A DNA stretch of 64,000 nt from Brachybacterium halotolerans (GTDB taxonomy: Bacteria > Actinomycetota > Actinomycetes > Actinomycetales > Dermabacteraceae), in assembly GCF_016623465.1 (NCBI RefSeq), contig NZ_JAEDAJ010000001.1:54897-118896 (forward strand), written 5' to 3'. The notes under the pieces were generated by a model. It worked only from the letters and a program-made list of their open reading frames with translations. It ran no database searches and had not been told where the DNA came from. This document shows, piece after piece, positions 63,195-64,000 of the stretch. Positions within the stretch are counted from its first letter, which is position 1, and each line of letters starts with the position of its first letter. A program made the translations under genes and the position numbers.

Positions 63195-64000
63195 GTGCCT
63201 GGCCCCTCCGGCGCGTTCAAGCGTCTCGTCCTCGGGCGCGCCTTCGCGACGGATCGACTGTCCCGGGAGCGCCTGCCCAAGCGGCTCGCGCTTCCGACCT
63301 TCTCCTCGGATGCGCTGAGCTCGGTCGCCTATGCCCCCGACCAGATCCTGCTGACCCTCGCCCTCGCCGGCGTGACGGGCTACGTCATCAGCTGGTGGGT
63401 CGCCGTCGCCGTCGTGCTGCTGATGGCAGTCGTGGTCCTCACCGGGCTGAACACGGTGCGCGAGTACCCGGGAGGCGGCGGCGACTACGAGGTCGTGCGC
63501 ACGAATCTCAACAGGGGAGCGGGACGGCTGGTGGGATCGGCGCTGCTGGTCGACTACGCGCTCACCGTCGCGGTCTCGGTCGCCCAGGCCGCGAACTACG
63601 CCTCGGGCATCCTGCCGTTCCTGCACAGCCACGAGATGTGGGTCGCGCTCGTGCTGATCGCCCTCATCGCGCTCGTGAACCTGCGCGGCGTGCGCCAGTC
63701 CAGCTCGCTGCTCGCGATCCCGGTCTACCTGTTCGTCGCCGCGATCGGCCTGATGGTCGTGATCGGCGCGATCGAGACGTTCACCGGGGGGATCGGGCGC
63801 GCGCCGAGCGCGGATCTCGACCTGGTCGCCGAGCCCGGCTACGGGCAGGGGCTCACGGCGCTCGGAGGCGCGCTCCTGGTGCTGCGCGCCTTCTCGAGCG
63901 GCAGCGCCGCGCTCACCGGCGTCGAGGCGATCGGCAACGGCGTGCCCTCCTTCCGGCCGCCCAAGGCGCGCAACGCCGGCATCGTGCTGCTCGCGCTCGG
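63195..64000 (+). CDS. APC superfamily permease, 5' part (runs off the window)
   Basis: The first 268 codons of an amino acid-polyamine-cation type transporter. The start MPGPSGAFKRLVLGRAFATD is followed by LPTFSSDALSSVAYAPDQILL (helix 1, the substrate-binding unwound region) and further helices such as WWVAVAVVLLMAVVVLTGLN and LLVDYALTVAVSVAQAAN. It lies divergent from the trkA pair, as in M. tuberculosis Rv2690c-Rv2692. The end is cut by the window edge, so no stop is present. Its cargo is probably potassium or an amino acid; family alone does not decide. Confidence 0.9.
   Translation, partial: MPGPSGAFKRLVLGRAFATDRLSRERLPKRLALPTFSSDALSSVAYAPDQILLTLALAGVTGYVISWWVAVAVVLLMAVVVLTGLNTVREYPGGGGDYEVVRTNLNRGAGRLVGSALLVDYALTVAVSVAQAANYASGILPFLHSHEMWVALVLIALIALVNLRGVRQSSSLLAIPVYLFVAAIGLMVVIGAIETFTGGIGRAPSADLDLVAEPGYGQGLTALGGALLVLRAFSSGSAALTGVEAIGNGVPSFRPPKARNAGIVLLAL

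Overview
The window is very GC-rich, almost wholly coding, uses GTG starts freely, and often places a TAnnnT-type -10 box only 6-7 nt before the start codon (leaderless mRNAs). With a QcrCAB-CtaCDEF respiratory supercomplex, SepH, an Asp23/DUF2273/DUF6286 operon, DUF3043, DUF3093, DUF3159, DUF3710, DUF4193, DUF5998, DUF7455 and an Rv2175c-like protein, this is an actinobacterial chromosome. The gene set fits Micrococcales, possibly a Brachybacterium/Dermabacteraceae-like organism; that genus-level guess is inference. No tRNA, rRNA, CRISPR array, prophage or insertion sequence was recognised.

Region 1 (1-27,000) resembles the Mycobacterium tuberculosis Rv2173-Rv2204c neighbourhood as I remember it. 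It holds a DUF3043 protein, an M20 dipeptidase, the Fe-S carrier ErpA, ctaC-ctaD-ctaF, an inserted five-gene Asp23 envelope operon, ctaE-qcrC-qcrA-qcrB on the minus strand, trpD, a stand-alone Lrp/AsnC ligand-binding domain, a DEDDh exonuclease fused to GIY-YIG, a fatty acyl-CoA ligase, a ROK kinase, an esterase, a PlsC-type acyltransferase, class II DAHP synthase, and a PASTA kinase divergent from an Rv2175c-like DNA-binding protein. The bc1 and cytochrome c oxidase subunits together form the terminal branch of aerobic respiration.

Region 2 (27,080-43,230) carries a prenyl diphosphate synthase, a DUF4192 protein, metX, a universal stress protein and the principal sigma factor. Next comes a probable regulated sugar-uptake operon (HAD phosphatase, RpiR regulator, permease, binding protein, permease, RNase J-like metallo-beta-lactamase protein). 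It is followed by DUF7455, the topoisomerase IV B subunit and hisF. A sugar-phosphate mutarotase lies just beyond.

Region 3 (44,259-48,828) is the accessory part. Two tandem paralogues of an unrecognised family, each with two PH-like motifs, lie divergent from a 406-residue WXG100-like protein with a hydrophobic C-terminal half and an unrecognised 412-residue partner. This looks like a type VII secretion substrate locus without its ATPase. The upstream paralogue carries a single-base frameshift. This is the best candidate for an undescribed system.

Region 4 (48,911-64,000) returns to core genes: the topoisomerase IV A subunit, a GNAT/acyl-CoA synthetase fusion, DUF5998, a nucleotide pyrophosphatase-like enzyme, SepH, DUF4193, DUF3093, dut, DUF3710, an OB-fold protein, DUF3159, two TrkA potassium-channel regulators and the start of an APC permease that runs off the end. 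It matches M. tuberculosis Rv2690c-Rv2699c closely. Two intergenic stretches (about 44-58 and 9,826-9,899) contain long pure G and C runs that may be sequence errors.
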